DNA from: Candidatus Omnitrophota bacterium
GTDB lineage: Bacteria; Omnitrophota; Gorgyraeia; Zapsychrales; Fredricksoniimonadaceae
Reading direction: 5' to 3'
DNA length: 36,275 nucleotides
NCBI GenBank assembly: GCA_903836515.1
Contig: CAILQW010000031.1
Coordinates: forward strand, 1 to 36,275
Shown in pieces: positions 35,535-36,275 of this stretch. The number at the start of each line of letters is the position of its first letter. Position 1 is the stretch's first letter. A program made the translations under genes and the position numbers. Below the pieces are notes generated by a model. That model ran no database searches, was not told where the DNA came from, and saw nothing but the letters and a program-made list of their open reading frames with translations.

Positions 35535-35784
35535 TGCCATCTCCCATCTTGTATTTCAAAATCAATCCCCGAACCTGTTTAACCTGATAAGGCTTGGCCT
35601 TGCCCGCCCTGGATTGAATATTGATGATCTCTTCAACCCCATCCATTGAGAAAATATAATGGCTCCCGCGTATCCTTTTGGAGAAGCCCAGCCATGCCAG
35701 CAATTGACACATCTCCGTAAAGGAAATATTAGCGTCACTGGATCCCCTGAGAATAACTTCCAACAGCTTCGCAAATTTCGACAT
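35527..35784 (-). CDS. hicA: HicA-family toxin (mRNA interferase)
   Basis: HicA toxins cut mRNA through a double-stranded RNA-binding-like fold with a catalytic histidine. The 85-residue form from the ATG at 35784 shows the family tail GKAKPYQVKQVRGLILKY and the catalytic-type His in IRGSHYIFSM. Residues 1-40 are longer than in the shortest HicA proteins. A TTG two codons earlier is another possible start. It precedes hicB, the usual toxin-first order for this family. Confidence 0.92.
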   Translation of the reverse strand: MSKFAKLLEVILRGSSDANISFTEMCQLLAWLGFSKRIRGSHYIFSMDGVEEIINIQSRAGKAKPYQVKQVRGLILKYKMGDGND

Positions 35785-35851
35785 AAGCAAAGATTACCAC
35801 ATGTTCCAATTAACGTCCAACATCCACCTTAATGAATGTGTACCAGGGTCT

Positions 35852-35861
35852 CTGCCGGCAG
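35852..35861. repeat. Short TGCCGGCA palindrome fragment
   Basis: CTGCCGGCAG, the centre of the family seen at 7989, is followed within five bases by GTTAGACCCGC. This is the same repeat-next-to-repeat arrangement seen near 34990. Confidence 0.55.
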
Positions 35862-35865
35862 GCAA

Positions 35866-36132
35866 GTTAGACCCGCCTACACACCAAGAAACCCTACCTT
35901 ATGACAGCGTTACCGATGATCGTTCCCCTGATCTTCGTCGGGCCGCCGTTGTTGTAAAGTGCCGTGACATCTGTCTGGGTCAAGGCGCGGTTGTAGATGC
36001 GGACGTCATCGATGGAGCCTTTCCACAAATAAGTGCCACCTCCCACGAAGTTACCTATGGACCCGTGCTATAGGACTTGGTAAAGACAATACAGCGTTTC
36101 CTGTAAATGTTCCCTGCAGCATGCCATCTACA
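35866..36132 (-). repeat. Duplicated segment, copy B
   Basis: Direct repeat of 34198-34462. The match ends abruptly at 36132, where copy A continues with ATAAAG and this one with GAGAACG. One extra G near 36065 shifts the reading frame. Confidence 0.9.
35894..36132 (-). pseudogene. Frameshifted 3' fragment of a LamG gene
   Basis: Read on the minus strand it encodes the end of the LamG domain (YVDG.LQGTFTGNAVLSL), is shifted by the extra base near 36065 and meets a TAA shortly after. In the restored frame it continues through KGSIDDVRIYNRALTQTDVT to ALYNNGGPTKIRGTIIGNAV and a TAG at 35894. It keeps the C-terminus that the copy at 34285 has lost. No 5' part is present, so it should not be expressed. 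Confidence 0.85.
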
Positions 36133-36275
36133 GAGAACGAGAGAACGGGACAGTCCCCAACAAGGGGACAGACAAACCGAGCAAAAAGCATTATCATTCC
36201 ACATTCAGATCTTGACGCTCCAACTTTGTGGACTTGTTAAGCTGAAGCCTGAAATAACCTGACCCTATCCCTACC
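36133..36275. other. Right-edge segment without a recognised gene
   Basis: The stretch starts at the duplication breakpoint. It has GAGAACGAGAGAAC (a short direct repeat) and GTCCCCAACAAGGGGAC, a 6-bp hairpin with a five-base loop like the GGGGACA-type repeats seen near REP-associated transposases. No open frame of note was found, and no transposase is visible before the edge. Confidence 0.4.

Overview
The window is most likely a chromosome segment from an uncultured Gram-negative bacterium, probably Candidatus Omnitrophota or a near relative in the PVC/Elusimicrobia neighbourhood. That is an inference from gene order (a DksA-like gene with a degenerate zinc finger, then lspA-lgt-rluD, next to ileS), the giant repeat-built secreted protein, and the short palindromes scattered between genes. 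No rRNA or tRNA gene was seen, so the assignment cannot be confirmed here. The DNA is fairly GC-rich.

Layout. Everything from the left edge to about 29.7 kb is read on the minus strand. At the left edge is the first 1120 codons of a secreted protein built from about 198-residue repeats; it runs off the window (1-3362). After a 388-base gap holding a small inverted-repeat element come the cell-shape genes mreB-mreC-mreD-mrdA (7952 to 3751) and, upstream of them, aroA with a membrane-anchored coiled-coil protein (10245 to 8081). Next is the block ileS - dksA-like - lspA - lgt - rluD (15740 to 10345), then yggS-proC and mtnP with a single-domain response regulator (18579 to 15835). A translationally coupled set follows: a secreted protein of unknown function, an AddA/RecB-like helicase-nuclease and an AddB-like nuclease (25367 to 18668). 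The last minus-strand block is trpB2 - yceI - TPR lipoprotein - ECF sigma factor - zinc-binding anti-sigma - DUF4380-like protein (29695 to 25505), whose last five genes overlap.

Only metH (29843-33550) is on the plus strand, divergent from trpB2 across a 147-base region with a candidate promoter in each direction. The right end (33.5-36.3 kb) looks like accessory DNA: a DUF4160/DUF2442 pair, a LamG-domain secreted protein with a premature stop, a 54-codon small ORF with a strong ribosome site, a HicA/HicB toxin-antitoxin pair, and a duplicated, frameshifted fragment of the LamG gene.

How the parts work together. MreBCD and PBP2 form the elongasome core; LspA and Lgt mature lipoproteins such as the TPR lipoprotein here; MtnP and MetH serve methionine and S-adenosylmethionine recycling; AddA/AddB would process double-strand breaks. 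The sigma/anti-sigma pair sits with envelope-type proteins, suggesting envelope-responsive regulation. The least explained items are the left-edge repeat protein, the secreted protein coupled to addA, the small ORF next to hicAB, and several families of intergenic hairpins.
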